NCBI GenBank assembly: GCA_937941715.1
Contig: CALDGX010000176.1
Span: 1 to 11,309 of the forward strand
Reading direction: 5' to 3'
DNA from: an uncultured Chloracidobacterium sp.
GTDB lineage: Bacteria; Acidobacteriota; Blastocatellia; Pyrinomonadales; Pyrinomonadaceae
DNA: 11,309 nucleotides
Shown: positions 1-7,678 of the stretch, piece after piece
Position numbering within the stretch: position 1 is the stretch's first letter
How the letters are laid out: each line of letters starts with the position of its first letter
Position numbers and translations under genes: made by a program
The notes under the pieces: generated by a model
Databases searched by the model: none
The model's input: only the letters and a program-made list of their open reading frames with translations
Told to the model about the DNA's origin: nothing

Positions 1-86
1 GCCGACGCACCAATAACTTTCCAGATCCGATATTTGGATATTTGATCGTCGGTATTTGGTGCCGCGTCAAAGGTAGCCTCTGCCAT
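1..86 (-). CDS. N-terminus of an unidentified protein, cut by the window edge
   Basis: The minus strand reads an ATG at 86-84 followed by 28 open codons (MAEATFDAAPNTDDQISKYR, then IWKVIGAS) to the left edge. A good ribosome binding site (GGAG, about 9 bases before the ATG) supports a real start. The acidic, polar N-terminus followed by a tryptophan and hydrophobic residues would fit a short cytoplasmic tail ahead of a membrane segment, but only 28 residues are visible, so no family can be named. It is divergent from the SRPBCC gene at 223, and the 136 bases between them would hold both promoters. Confidence 0.55.
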   Translation of the reverse strand, partial: MAEATFDAAPNTDDQISKYRIWKVIGAS

Positions 87-222
87 TTGCTCGATCTCCG
101 GTCGCGTAGGCCGCGTAGTACTTATGAAATTTGGTTTTGAGTATTAAAGCAATTGCGGCGGCGTATTTCAACACGCCGCGGCACCGATTCTCGTCAAGCT
201 CAGTGTGATATCGTAGGTAATT

Positions 223-675
223 ATGAGATTTGTAAAGGAATCGGTGATCAAAGCGTCGCCCGAGCGGGTCTTCGGCTTTCACGAATTGCCCGACGCATTC
301 GAGCGGTTGATGCCGCCGTGGGAGGACGCGACGATCGTCAAAAAAGCCGATATCTCCAAGATCGGCTCGCAGGCGATCATCGAACAAAAGCTATTTGGCA
401 TCATTCCGACTCGCTGGGTAGCCGAGCACACTGCTTATGACCCGCCGCGAATGTTTGAGGACGTGCAGCTGTCGGGCCCGTTCAGCAAATGGCGGCACCG
501 CCATATTGTCGAGCCGCACCCCGAAGGTTCGATACTGCGTGACGAGATCGAGTACGAGCCGCCGATGTGGTTTCTGGGTGCGGTCGCCGCCCCGTTTCTG
601 GTCGTACCGAAACTCGAGAAGATGTTCGATTTCCGGCATGAGGTGACCCGCAAGTGGTGCGAATCGTCAGATTAG
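223..675 (+). CDS. SRPBCC-fold (START/Bet v1-like) ligand-binding protein
   Basis: A 150-residue protein, the usual length of a single SRPBCC domain, a helix-grip fold with a hydrophobic pocket for small ligands. Family-like features are the start VKESVIKASPERVFGFH with the long first helix (about 12-30, ending LMPPWE), the stretch DVQLSGPFSKWRHRHIVEP at about 80-98, and ILRDEIEYEPP at 104-114. There is no signal peptide or membrane segment, so it is probably cytoplasmic. The substrate is unknown; members called polyketide cyclase/dehydrase or 'ligand-binding SRPBCC' are seldom characterised. The start is the ATG after a weak AGG (about 5 bases upstream). Its TAG stop overlaps the stop of the convergent lipocalin gene by 4 bases, with no terminator between them. 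Confidence 0.85.
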   Translation: MRFVKESVIKASPERVFGFHELPDAFERLMPPWEDATIVKKADISKIGSQAIIEQKLFGIIPTRWVAEHTAYDPPRMFEDVQLSGPFSKWRHRHIVEPHPEGSILRDEIEYEPPMWFLGAVAAPFLVVPKLEKMFDFRHEVTRKWCESSD

Positions 676-1901
676 CCGAACATCTCGGCGATCTGTCGGA
701 CACGCTTGCCGAATAGAAAATCGCCGATGCCCGCCTCCATATGCGACATATCGTAACCGACCAGTTCGACGTATGCCCGCCCGTTCAATTGCTGACCTGA
801 CCGCGAACCTTCGACCTTACACGCACCTTCCCAGTAAACGATCATCGTCGAACCGCGGGTGTCGAGTTCCTGGTCGGATATCAGCGGCGTGATCACGGCG
901 TCGATCCCGAGCGTGGGTACGCTCACCCGCCATTTCGCCGGATATTCGGCACCGGTATTCGGGCTCAGCCAAACGTCCGCGACCTCAATGGTGAAATCGG
1001 TCCGCTTGAGATACGTGCAGCTGCCGTCGCGATCGACATAGGTTCCCGTCGTTTCGCCGTTAAACTCGCCCGAATCGTCTGTGAACGTGTACATCATCAG
1101 CTCAGTCTCATCTTCGAACTGAATACTGAACCAATCCCAGTTGCCCTGTTCCCAACTTCCGAATTCGCGGTCCATCCAGGCCGAACCGGTGAACGTCTCG
1201 ACCGTACCACCTTCGTTCAGTTGCCCGGAGACGGCCATGCGCGTGTAAGAAAAGTGCTTTGACGCCCCGTCCTTTTTCTTGGTGATGCCGCCGTCGCCGT
1301 TGAGCACGATCGGCTTGGCGGGTTCAAGGATCGCGTCAAATGTCAGTCCGTCCTCGAGCGTCGCGTGCAGCACGTGCTTACCCGCAACCTCGCGCAGTGA
1401 CCACGGGCCAAGCTGCACGTCGCATGCCGTCGGACTCATGACGACCGGCAGCTCGAGCGGATTTCCGAAGCTCCGGACGTGTTCGTATCTGAATTGGCCG
1501 GCGGTGACGTCCGATATCGCAAAGTGCGCAAAATACATCGGATTTGCGACGACGTTCATCGGAACTACGCCGATCTTGTCGCGGTCTGTCCGGCGTTTGA
1601 AAAACACGAGCTCAAACCCGAATTGACGGCCGGTCCTCGTCGTACCGTGCCCGGTGTAATACCACCATTCTGTCTGCACGTCGGGCTGGGCAAAAAGGTC
1701 GTCAGGCAGCTTGACCGCTCCGTCACGCGGAGGGCCGCTCAGCGGGTCGCCCGGTTTGCCAAAAAGCTCGGCCACGCCGTTCAATATCGACGCTGCCGTG
1801 TTCTCGATAGGTTGGATCAGATGCTCGATCATATGGGTGTATTTCGCCGATGGACTGACAACGGTTTCAGCGGTCGCGGCGGTTTGAGCCGTTTCGGTCA
1901 T
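672..1901 (-). CDS. AttH/CrtC-type lipocalin-like protein of an ABC transporter operon
   Basis: A 409-residue protein with the hallmarks of the AttH/carotenoid 1,2-hydratase-like two-lipocalin fold: TEWWYYTGH at 77-85 at the start of the first barrel, SAWMDREFGS at 240-249, WDWFSIQF at 255-262, and the C-terminal GRAYVELVGYD at 374-384. In this family the paired barrels bind lipid-like or hydrophobic ligands. There is no signal peptide or lipobox; residues 1-50 are polar with an amphipathic stretch (MIEHLIQPIENTAASILNGV, 24-43), so the location is unclear and an uncleaved or non-classical route is possible. It is the last gene of the operon. Its ATG overlaps the permease stop (ATGA, 1898-1901), so translation is probably coupled. 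A carotenoid hydratase is less likely because no carotenoid genes are nearby and the ATPase/FtsX neighbours match the AttEFGH layout. Confidence 0.85.
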   Translation of the reverse strand: MTETAQTAATAETVVSPSAKYTHMIEHLIQPIENTAASILNGVAELFGKPGDPLSGPPRDGAVKLPDDLFAQPDVQTEWWYYTGHGTTRTGRQFGFELVFFKRRTDRDKIGVVPMNVVANPMYFAHFAISDVTAGQFRYEHVRSFGNPLELPVVMSPTACDVQLGPWSLREVAGKHVLHATLEDGLTFDAILEPAKPIVLNGDGGITKKKDGASKHFSYTRMAVSGQLNEGGTVETFTGSAWMDREFGSWEQGNWDWFSIQFEDETELMMYTFTDDSGEFNGETTGTYVDRDGSCTYLKRTDFTIEVADVWLSPNTGAEYPAKWRVSVPTLGIDAVITPLISDQELDTRGSTMIVYWEGACKVEGSRSGQQLNGRAYVELVGYDMSHMEAGIGDFLFGKRVRQIAEMFG

Positions 1902-4456
1902 TCATAGCCGATGGCATCTGCCACCTCGAGCCGAGCCGCGCCTCTCGCCGGAAACCACGCCGAGATCATCGCCATCGCGATGACCGCCGGTACCGCGAGC
2001 CCGAGCAGCCAAAACGAAAAATGGAATGGGAGCCGAAAGCCGGCGACCACCTTGGCGGCGGTGTTGATCAGAAAGTACGTATTTAACAGTGACGTCACCG
2101 CACCGGCCGCAAATCCGACCAGGGATATCGCGACGGCTTCGAGTAGTACCATCTTGACGACCTGACGACGCAGTCCGCCGATCGCGCGAAAGATGCCGAT
2201 CTCGCGCTTTCGTTCGGCGACCGAGATCAGCATCGTATTTACGAGCCCGATCGCGGCGACGATGATGGCGATGATCGTCTGCATATACATCAGCAGGAAG
2301 AATCTGTCGATCACGCCGCCCGCGAACTGTTTATATTCCTCATGGGTGTAAATGAACGCCTGCCGCGTTCCGGCGAGAGCAGCCGCGGCCTGTGACTTAA
2401 ACGCCTCTCTGTCGGTGCCCGGCTTGAGGTCGATGAAGATGTAATCAACGTCCGCGTCGTCCCAGTACCTGCGATACAGCGAGCGTTCGAGAAAGATCGT
2501 GCCGTGCTCCGAACGGTAATAGTCGAGCATACCGACGATCGGCAGCACGACGTCGCCTTTGGGCGATCTGATCGTGAGGGCGTCGCCGAGTTTTAGGTTC
2601 GATCTGAATGCTAGATTGTTTGAAATAACGACGCCCTCGCCGCGTGAGGTCAGCTCGCGGGCACGCACTGGGTCGCCGCTGTCGAGCAGATCCGGCGAGA
2701 TCCTGAAAAATTCGCCCATATCGTGAGCGAGTAGTGCCACTTCGCGATCGTTCATCTTGGTCGTTGTGACACGGATGCGGTCGACAGCCTCGATACCGTC
2801 CAGCGACGCGATCGCCGCCGCCGAGGCATCTGAAAAGTGATTTGACCGCGAACTCAGTTGGTCTGACGAGGTTATGACGATATCCGCCGCAAGCGCCTTG
2901 TCGAGCGATTGGTCGATCGCCAACTTGAGGCTCTGTATCAGCGACGCGTTCGAGATCGCAAATGTCAGGCCGATCATTATCGCACCGACGGTCGCCGCCG
3001 TTCGTCGCGGTGAACGCGCCATCGTCTCGACCGCGATCACGCCCTCAGCTCCGAACAGCCGATCCATCACTGGCCGCAAAACGCGGCCGCCGGCGGAGAT
3101 GATGATCGGCAGCAGCATGATCATGCCGAACTGGATCATGAACGAGTATGTTGCCTGGATATAACTGTCGATCCCGGGCGGCGTAGCTCTGACGCCCAAC
3201 AAACCCGCCGCGACGAGTAGCGCACCGACCGCCAGGCGGAGCCGGTTCATCCGCGGTTCGCTCCGGCGGGTTTCGATGTTGCGAAGCGCGGCAGCGGGGT
3301 CGAGCGACGCCGCGGCACGTGCCGGTACCCAAGCCGCTATCAATGACGATGCGATCCCGACCGCCAATGCGGCGGCTGCGTAAGCCGGCTCGAAACGCAA
3401 TTCCGGCGTCGATGATGCGATACCGTAAACGGTCGCGGTAATACGCGTGACCAGGCCCATCGACGCCATCGAAATCAGCAGTCCGATCGCTATCCCCAGA
3501 CACGAGCCGATCACCCCGAGGATCACCGCTTCGGCCAGGAACATCAGTTTGATCCCGCGACGCTCGACACCGATCGAACGAAGTATCGCGATCTCTTTCC
3601 AACGTTGGTTTACGCTGATCGTAAAGGAATTGAAAATGATAAAGACGCCGATCATGAGGGCGACAATGCTGAGGATCGTAAATCCGGCGTGCATCGTCGT
3701 CACCGAGTTTTCGAGGCTTTTGCCGCGGAGGTCCGGCCTGACGACGTCTATGCCGGGCCCGAGCCTGGCGGCGAGTTCCTTCTGAACCGCGTCAACATCG
3801 ACGCCGTTATCGGTCGAGATATCGATGCGGTCGATGCGGTTGCCGCGGCCGAATGTCTCCCAGGCCGAGTATATATCCATCACGGCGACATTGCCGTCGT
3901 ACACGTCGCCGATGCCTGAGGCGGCAAAAATACCGCGGACCGTCAGAACCGCCGGACCGGATGACGTCTCGACCGATATCTTGTCGCCGTCCTTGAGGCC
4001 AAACCGCTCGGCCAATTTCGAAGTGATCGCGACCGAATCCTTACGGCTCGCAAAGACCAGCGGGTTTTTGATGACAAGGTCGGACCGGTCGGCGGCCGTA
4101 TTATAGAGCTGCAGGTCACTGGCGGTATCGAGTCCCAATATCAGCAGCCGCGTTCCGCCGAGCGTGGTCGCCGCGAGCGTTTCGGTGACCGGTTCGGCGA
4201 TCTTGACGCCCGGCGTCGACCGCACGGTCTTAACTGCGTCAAATGAAAACCCCGCGTTGCCCGCGGCCGCCTGTAATGTCGCCTTGCCGGCAAGTTTTTC
4301 GATCGTCCCGTTGAGCGAACCGACCAGGGCGTCGTTGGTCGTCTGGATGGCAAAAAAAGCCGCAACGCCCAGGGCGATCCCGGCCGTTGTCAGCGTCAGG
4401 CGCAGTTTATGACAGCCCCAGTCACGCAGCACTATCATGGCGAGGGCACGTATCAT
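1898..4456 (-). CDS. Double-module FtsX/MacB-type ABC permease
   Basis: An 852-residue inner-membrane protein with two FtsX-type halves. TM1 (about 20-38) is followed by a large MacB-like periplasmic domain (about 40-255), then three TMs (about 257-280, 303-330, 358-378) carrying the cytoplasmic motif WKEIAILRSIGVERRGIKL (286-304). A linker with two TMs (about 405-422, 436-455) leads to the second half: a TM at 486-503, a second periplasmic domain (about 510-715), and three TMs (about 718-742, 770-791, 815-838) with ERKREIGIFRAIGGLRRQVV at 748-767. About ten TMs in all resembles long AttF/AttG- or LolC/E-like permeases that use ATP to move lipids, lipoproteins or peptides without crossing the membrane in the usual way. 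Both junctions with its neighbours are ATGA overlaps (4453-4456 and 1898-1901). The substrate is not known. Confidence 0.9.
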   Translation of the reverse strand: MIRALAMIVLRDWGCHKLRLTLTTAGIALGVAAFFAIQTTNDALVGSLNGTIEKLAGKATLQAAAGNAGFSFDAVKTVRSTPGVKIAEPVTETLAATTLGGTRLLILGLDTASDLQLYNTAADRSDLVIKNPLVFASRKDSVAITSKLAERFGLKDGDKISVETSSGPAVLTVRGIFAASGIGDVYDGNVAVMDIYSAWETFGRGNRIDRIDISTDNGVDVDAVQKELAARLGPGIDVVRPDLRGKSLENSVTTMHAGFTILSIVALMIGVFIIFNSFTISVNQRWKEIAILRSIGVERRGIKLMFLAEAVILGVIGSCLGIAIGLLISMASMGLVTRITATVYGIASSTPELRFEPAYAAAALAVGIASSLIAAWVPARAAASLDPAAALRNIETRRSEPRMNRLRLAVGALLVAAGLLGVRATPPGIDSYIQATYSFMIQFGMIMLLPIIISAGGRVLRPVMDRLFGAEGVIAVETMARSPRRTAATVGAIMIGLTFAISNASLIQSLKLAIDQSLDKALAADIVITSSDQLSSRSNHFSDASAAAIASLDGIEAVDRIRVTTTKMNDREVALLAHDMGEFFRISPDLLDSGDPVRARELTSRGEGVVISNNLAFRSNLKLGDALTIRSPKGDVVLPIVGMLDYYRSEHGTIFLERSLYRRYWDDADVDYIFIDLKPGTDREAFKSQAAAALAGTRQAFIYTHEEYKQFAGGVIDRFFLLMYMQTIIAIIVAAIGLVNTMLISVAERKREIGIFRAIGGLRRQVVKMVLLEAVAISLVGFAAGAVTSLLNTYFLINTAAKVVAGFRLPFHFSFWLLGLAVPAVIAMAMISAWFPARGAARLEVADAIGYE

Positions 4457-5148
4457 CCCTGTGATCTGAGCGTGTCGCTGACGATGCGGCCGTCTAGAAG
4501 TTCGATCCGGCGTTCGCAGATAGCCGCCGCGTTCTCATTGTGGGTCACCAGGATCATCGACGTGCCAAACTCATCGTGAATGTCGTCGAGCAATCTGAGT
4601 ATCTCGTCACCGGTCGCCGAATCGAGATTTCCGGTCGGCTCGTCCGCAAGCAGCAGCGGCGGATCAAAGATCAGCGCCCTCGCGATCGCGACTCGCTGCC
4701 GTTCGCCGCCCGACATCTCGTCCGGCCGATGTGTGCCGCGGGAGCTCAACCCGACGCGTTCGAGCAATGCGGCGGCACGGTCCTCCGCCTCACGTCCGCC
4801 AGTGCCGCAAAGCCGGAGCGGTAATGCGACATTCTCGACACCGCTGAGCGTCGGCATCAGGTTAAACGTCTGAAAGATCATCCCGATCTGTTCGCGTCTG
4901 AGCCGAGTGCGGTCGTCATCGCTCATTGCGGCAAGGTCAGAGCCGTTTATCATCACCCGCCCGCCGGTCGGCACGTCCAGCCCGCATATGATATTGAGCA
5001 GCGTCGATTTGCCCGAACCTGACGGGCCCATCACTGACACACGCTGGCTGCGAGGGACATCGAGGCTGACGCCGTCCAGTGCGCGGACGCTGCCGGCCCC
5101 GTCAAATATCTTGCAAACGTTATCTAGCGAGACGATGATCTCAGTCAT
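4453..5148 (-). CDS. LolD/MacB-type ABC transporter ATPase
   Basis: Cytoplasmic nucleotide-binding subunit of 231 residues from the ATG at 5148, full length for the LolD/MacB/AttE class. All motifs are intact: Walker A GPSGSGKST (41-49), Q-loop Q93 in IGMIFQTFN, signature MSGGERQRVAIARAL (145-159), Walker B LLLADEP (165-171), D-loop GNLDS, and H-loop H203 in LVTHN. The phrase ADEPTGNLDS is typical of this class. An in-frame GTG at 5157 would add three residues (MSR); neither start has a clear ribosome binding site, and the ATG is preferred because it gives the usual short lead before the first strand (EIIVSLDNV). It is the first gene of the operon and overlaps the permease start by ATGA. It should energise the FtsX permease. 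Confidence 0.92.
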   Translation of the reverse strand: MTEIIVSLDNVCKIFDGAGSVRALDGVSLDVPRSQRVSVMGPSGSGKSTLLNIICGLDVPTGGRVMINGSDLAAMSDDDRTRLRREQIGMIFQTFNLMPTLSGVENVALPLRLCGTGGREAEDRAAALLERVGLSSRGTHRPDEMSGGERQRVAIARALIFDPPLLLADEPTGNLDSATGDEILRLLDDIHDEFGTSMILVTHNENAAAICERRIELLDGRIVSDTLRSQG

Positions 5149-5157
5149 TCGGGACAC

Positions 5158-5318
5158 AAGGTCGGTGATTCGCAGTCCGATTTGATAAGGTGCGAGTGAT
5201 TACGCGATAATTAGCTGCCGTTATCACACTTGCAGAAACGGTTTTCCGGCGTTGTCAGTGTCACGGCCGCCTTTAGTTTATGGACAATTACGGCGATTTG
5301 TAAAGGATATCGTCTGAA
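5158..5318. promoter_or_regulatory. Divergent promoter region between transporter operon and lipoprotein gene
   Basis: About 160 bases separate the divergent starts and must drive both sides. The stretch is more AT-rich than the flanking genes. On the plus strand TTGTCA (5252-5257) resembles a -35 box, but the -10 at 16-18 bases spacing (around TAGTTT, 5274-5279) is poor. An AAAGGA ribosome binding site lies at 5302-5307, 11 bases before the ATG. On the minus strand no convincing box pair was found. No operator was recognised. The promoter assignment rests on gene layout more than on motifs. Confidence 0.35.
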
Positions 5319-6098
5319 ATGAAGTCAACCGTCCTAATATTGCTGGCCCTTTTGAGTTTCGGGTGTGCCGCCGAGCCGAACGGCTCATCGAAAGCGCCGG
5401 GCGCAGCGGCACCGGACCGCGGCGGTGCGATCGTCGCCGAGCATATCAAGCGTGACGCGGCACCATTTCGAAAGGACCATGTCCGGTTTACCGTCACCGA
5501 AAACGGACGCGGCCCAGAGGTGACCGAGATCGACGTCTGGCGGCGTCAAAGCGGTGACGTGACGACCACGCTCAGCGTGATGACCAAACCCGTCGAGGAC
5601 GCCGGCACCGGTTCGCTGACCATCGAGGAAAAAGGCAAACCGGCGGTCATCGTTACCTATGCCGCTTCACGCGGCGAGTTTCGCGAGACCGACACCGGCA
5701 AGATGTTCATCGGCGGACTGACCGCTCAGGAACTGATCGGCGAATGGGACAAGTACAGTTACCGTTTGATCGCCGAAACGCCCGACGGATCTGAGGTCGA
5801 GGGCAAACTCAAGGAAGGCGAGCGTTCCGCGATCGCCGTCACGCGGGTCGTCTTCGACAAGCAAAACTATCTTCCGGTCAGAATGGAACTCTTCGACAAC
5901 GCCGGGAAAAAGCTGCGTTCTTACGGCGTCCCCGAGATCCGAACGGCCGACGGCAGGCCGTACATCGGCAAGACGATGGTCACCAATTACGTTTACGGCT
6001 CAGAGATCACGATCGAGATCGTCAGCCGCGAATATCCGGCCGCACTCGACGATTCGCTGTTCACGCGTGAGCGATTGAAGCTGACGGCACGGAAGTAG
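5319..6098 (+). CDS. Lipoprotein with LolA-like outer-membrane lipoprotein-sorting domain
   Basis: A 259-residue protein beginning with a short signal peptide (MKSTVLILLALLSFG) and a lipobox-like LSFGC, so Cys16 is the likely lipidated residue, followed by a flexible Ser/Ala/Gly/Pro linker (17-37). The body (about 40-255) is beta-rich. It alternates strands such as EVTEIDVWRRQSG, RVVFDKQNYLPVRMELFDNAG and GKTMVTNYVYGSEITIEIVS and ends with LDDSLFTRERLKL. This pattern, especially 'LPVRMELFD..GK' and the final 'FT.ERL', fits the LolA-like 'outer membrane lipoprotein-sorting' family, whose fold binds acyl chains. Genes of that family often sit beside FtsX or MMPL exporters, and here an FtsX transporter is divergent. 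The precise job is inferred. It is first in a plus-strand cluster, and the next gene begins 7 bases after its stop. Confidence 0.72.
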   Translation: MKSTVLILLALLSFGCAAEPNGSSKAPGAAAPDRGGAIVAEHIKRDAAPFRKDHVRFTVTENGRGPEVTEIDVWRRQSGDVTTTLSVMTKPVEDAGTGSLTIEEKGKPAVIVTYAASRGEFRETDTGKMFIGGLTAQELIGEWDKYSYRLIAETPDGSEVEGKLKEGERSAIAVTRVVFDKQNYLPVRMELFDNAGKKLRSYGVPEIRTADGRPYIGKTMVTNYVYGSEITIEIVSREYPAALDDSLFTRERLKLTARK

Positions 6099-6105
6099 CA
6101 TTTTT

Positions 6106-6399
6106 ATGTTGACACACATTGTCTGTTGGAAATACAAACCCGAAACGACCGACGCCGAGCGGCAGAACCATATCGACAGCCTGCGAGCGCTCGTCGGCGT
6201 GATACCCGAGATCATCTCCTTCGAGGTCGGCGCCGACATCTTGCACCTTGAGAGGTCATTTGACACCGGGCTCGTCTCGACATTTGCCGGCCGCGAAGAA
6301 TTAACAAGCTATTCGGACCACCCGGAACATCTAAAGGTTGCGGCCCTTGGCAGAGAGATCTCCGAACGCGTTGTTTCGGTCGATTTTGTTAACGATTAG
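6106..6399 (+). CDS. Dabb-family (stress-responsive A/B barrel) protein
   Basis: A 97-residue cytoplasmic protein matching the dimeric alpha/beta ferredoxin-like Dabb family in length and pattern: opening LTHIVCWKYKPETT with His4, then IPEIISFEVGAD (33-44), RSFDTGLVSTFAGREELTSY (50-69), the conserved HPEH (72-75), and the final VSVDFVND. Members act as small dimeric barrels, some as cyclases or monooxygenase-like enzymes, but most bacterial ones have no assigned function. A GGAAG about 10 bases before the ATG overlaps the stop region of the lipoprotein gene, suggesting shared transcription. Its TAG stop is directly followed by the GTG start of the PHP gene with no spare base. Confidence 0.88.
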   Translation: MLTHIVCWKYKPETTDAERQNHIDSLRALVGVIPEIISFEVGADILHLERSFDTGLVSTFAGREELTSYSDHPEHLKVAALGREISERVVSVDFVND

Positions 6400-7605
6400 G
6401 TGAAACGATCACGAAAGATACTTTTGGCTTTGCTCGCCATCCTCGCGGTGGTGCAGATACCGTTCATCTACCGGCGGTATGTCCTCGGAAAGCGCTTCGA
6501 CCAGATCGCCGCGATCCAGTCGCAGCGAACCGCCGCCGCTGACCCCGACTTTGCCGAATACAAGGGCAACATCCACGTTCACACGAGTTTGGGCGGGCAC
6601 AGCACGGGCGGTTTTGACGAGTTGATCGCCGCGGCAAACTCCAACGGCCTGGATTTTGTCGTAATGACCGAACACTATTCTGAGAATTACGATACCGCCG
6701 CACTCACGCTCAACGGCGTTTTCGGAAAAACGCTGTTCGTCGGCGGCAACGAGATCGACACGGCCGATTCAGACCGATTCTTTATGCTGCCGGGCGGCAG
6801 GGACGCGGCCGGATTCCGATTTGAGCATACCGACAACGTACTTTCCAAGATCCATTCCGATAAGGGATTTGCGATGATCGCCTATCCTGAGAAATTCAGG
6901 TCCTGGGGCTCGGCCTTTGACGGGATCGAGGTCTTTAACCTCAAGACGATGGCCAAAAGCGCCAATCCCGTCACGCTTATCCTCGACGCCCTGTGGTCAG
7001 GCTATTCATATCCCGATCTGATGTTCGCCGACCACCTCAAACGGCCCGACGCCAATCTTAAACAGTTTGACGAGATCGCCAGGACACGGCGGATATCGAT
7101 GTTTGGCGGAACTGACGGCCACTCGAATATCGGCCTGCACGTCTTCGGCACCGACACCGGCGGCAAGTTGCTGAACATAAAGATCGACCCGTACGAAACC
7201 ACTTTCCGGATCGTGCGAATGCATATCTTACTGCCGAAAGATGTGCCGCTGACACGCGAGTCGCTGATCGAGGCCATCGGAAAGGGCAGTTATTTCACGG
7301 GGTTCGACGCGTTTGGCGACTCGACCGGATTCAGGTTTGTCGCAACGTCCGGTACCGAAACCGTCCGGCAGGGCGGCGAGATCGTATATTCCGACGGCCT
7401 TTCGCTCAAGGTCACGTCGCCGGTCACCGTGCGATTGGTCATTTTTAAGAACGGAGAAAAGTGGGGCGAGCAAGCCGATGTCCTCGACCATACGCTCAAG
7501 CCCGACGGCCCCGGCGTTTATCGCGTCGAACTTTACCAGGACGCTCTCGGCGACACCGCGTCAAAAATGCCGTGGATCGTCTCAAATCCGATATACGTTC
7601 GGTAA
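6400..7605 (+). CDS. Membrane-anchored PHP-domain metallohydrolase (CehA/McbA-like)
   Basis: A 401-residue protein. A basic start (MKRSRK) and one hydrophobic segment (7-23) form an uncleaved anchor, putting the catalytic domain outside the inner membrane. The PHP domain shows HVHT (H59, H61), H67, TEH (H92), GNEID (E118) and GTDGH (D239, H241), enough ligands for a two- or three-metal site of the kind used for phosphoester or carbamate hydrolysis. The position usually occupied by an Ala-His-Pro motif reads AYPEK (Tyr162). The last 80 residues form an Ig-like beta domain ending PWIVSNPIYVR, as in CehA/McbA-like proteins. The start is GTG at 6400; no ATG lies before the anchor, and the basic-plus-hydrophobic N-terminus supports the GTG. 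The substrate is unknown. Confidence 0.85.
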   Translation: MKRSRKILLALLAILAVVQIPFIYRRYVLGKRFDQIAAIQSQRTAAADPDFAEYKGNIHVHTSLGGHSTGGFDELIAAANSNGLDFVVMTEHYSENYDTAALTLNGVFGKTLFVGGNEIDTADSDRFFMLPGGRDAAGFRFEHTDNVLSKIHSDKGFAMIAYPEKFRSWGSAFDGIEVFNLKTMAKSANPVTLILDALWSGYSYPDLMFADHLKRPDANLKQFDEIARTRRISMFGGTDGHSNIGLHVFGTDTGGKLLNIKIDPYETTFRIVRMHILLPKDVPLTRESLIEAIGKGSYFTGFDAFGDSTGFRFVATSGTETVRQGGEIVYSDGLSLKVTSPVTVRLVIFKNGEKWGEQADVLDHTLKPDGPGVYRVELYQDALGDTASKMPWIVSNPIYVR

Positions 7606-7678
7606 GCAAACGATTTGCAATTTGCGCTCATCATAAGAGAGCACATTTGAAAACGGCGTTTTTGTGGCAGAAAACAGA

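Noticed and set aside
87..222. Promoter boxes between the left-edge gene and the SRPBCC gene
   Set aside because: The region is AT-rich and must hold divergent promoters, but no -35/-10 pair with proper spacing could be picked with confidence.
672..1901. Carotenoid 1,2-hydratase (CrtC) as function of the lipocalin-like protein
   Set aside because: The fold is shared, but the transporter operon and absence of carotenoid genes favour the AttH-type role.
3045..3602. 185-codon frame on the same strand within the permease gene
   Set aside because: It is out of frame with the permease, very Arg-rich, and lacks family signals; the permease reading explains the region.
7606..7663. Small palindromes (GCAAA-CGA-TTTGC and AAAAC-GGC-GTTTT) between the PHP and M1-like genes as a terminator or operator
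   Set aside because: Stems of five pairs are too short and AT-rich to be convincing; no stable hairpin with a proper T tail.
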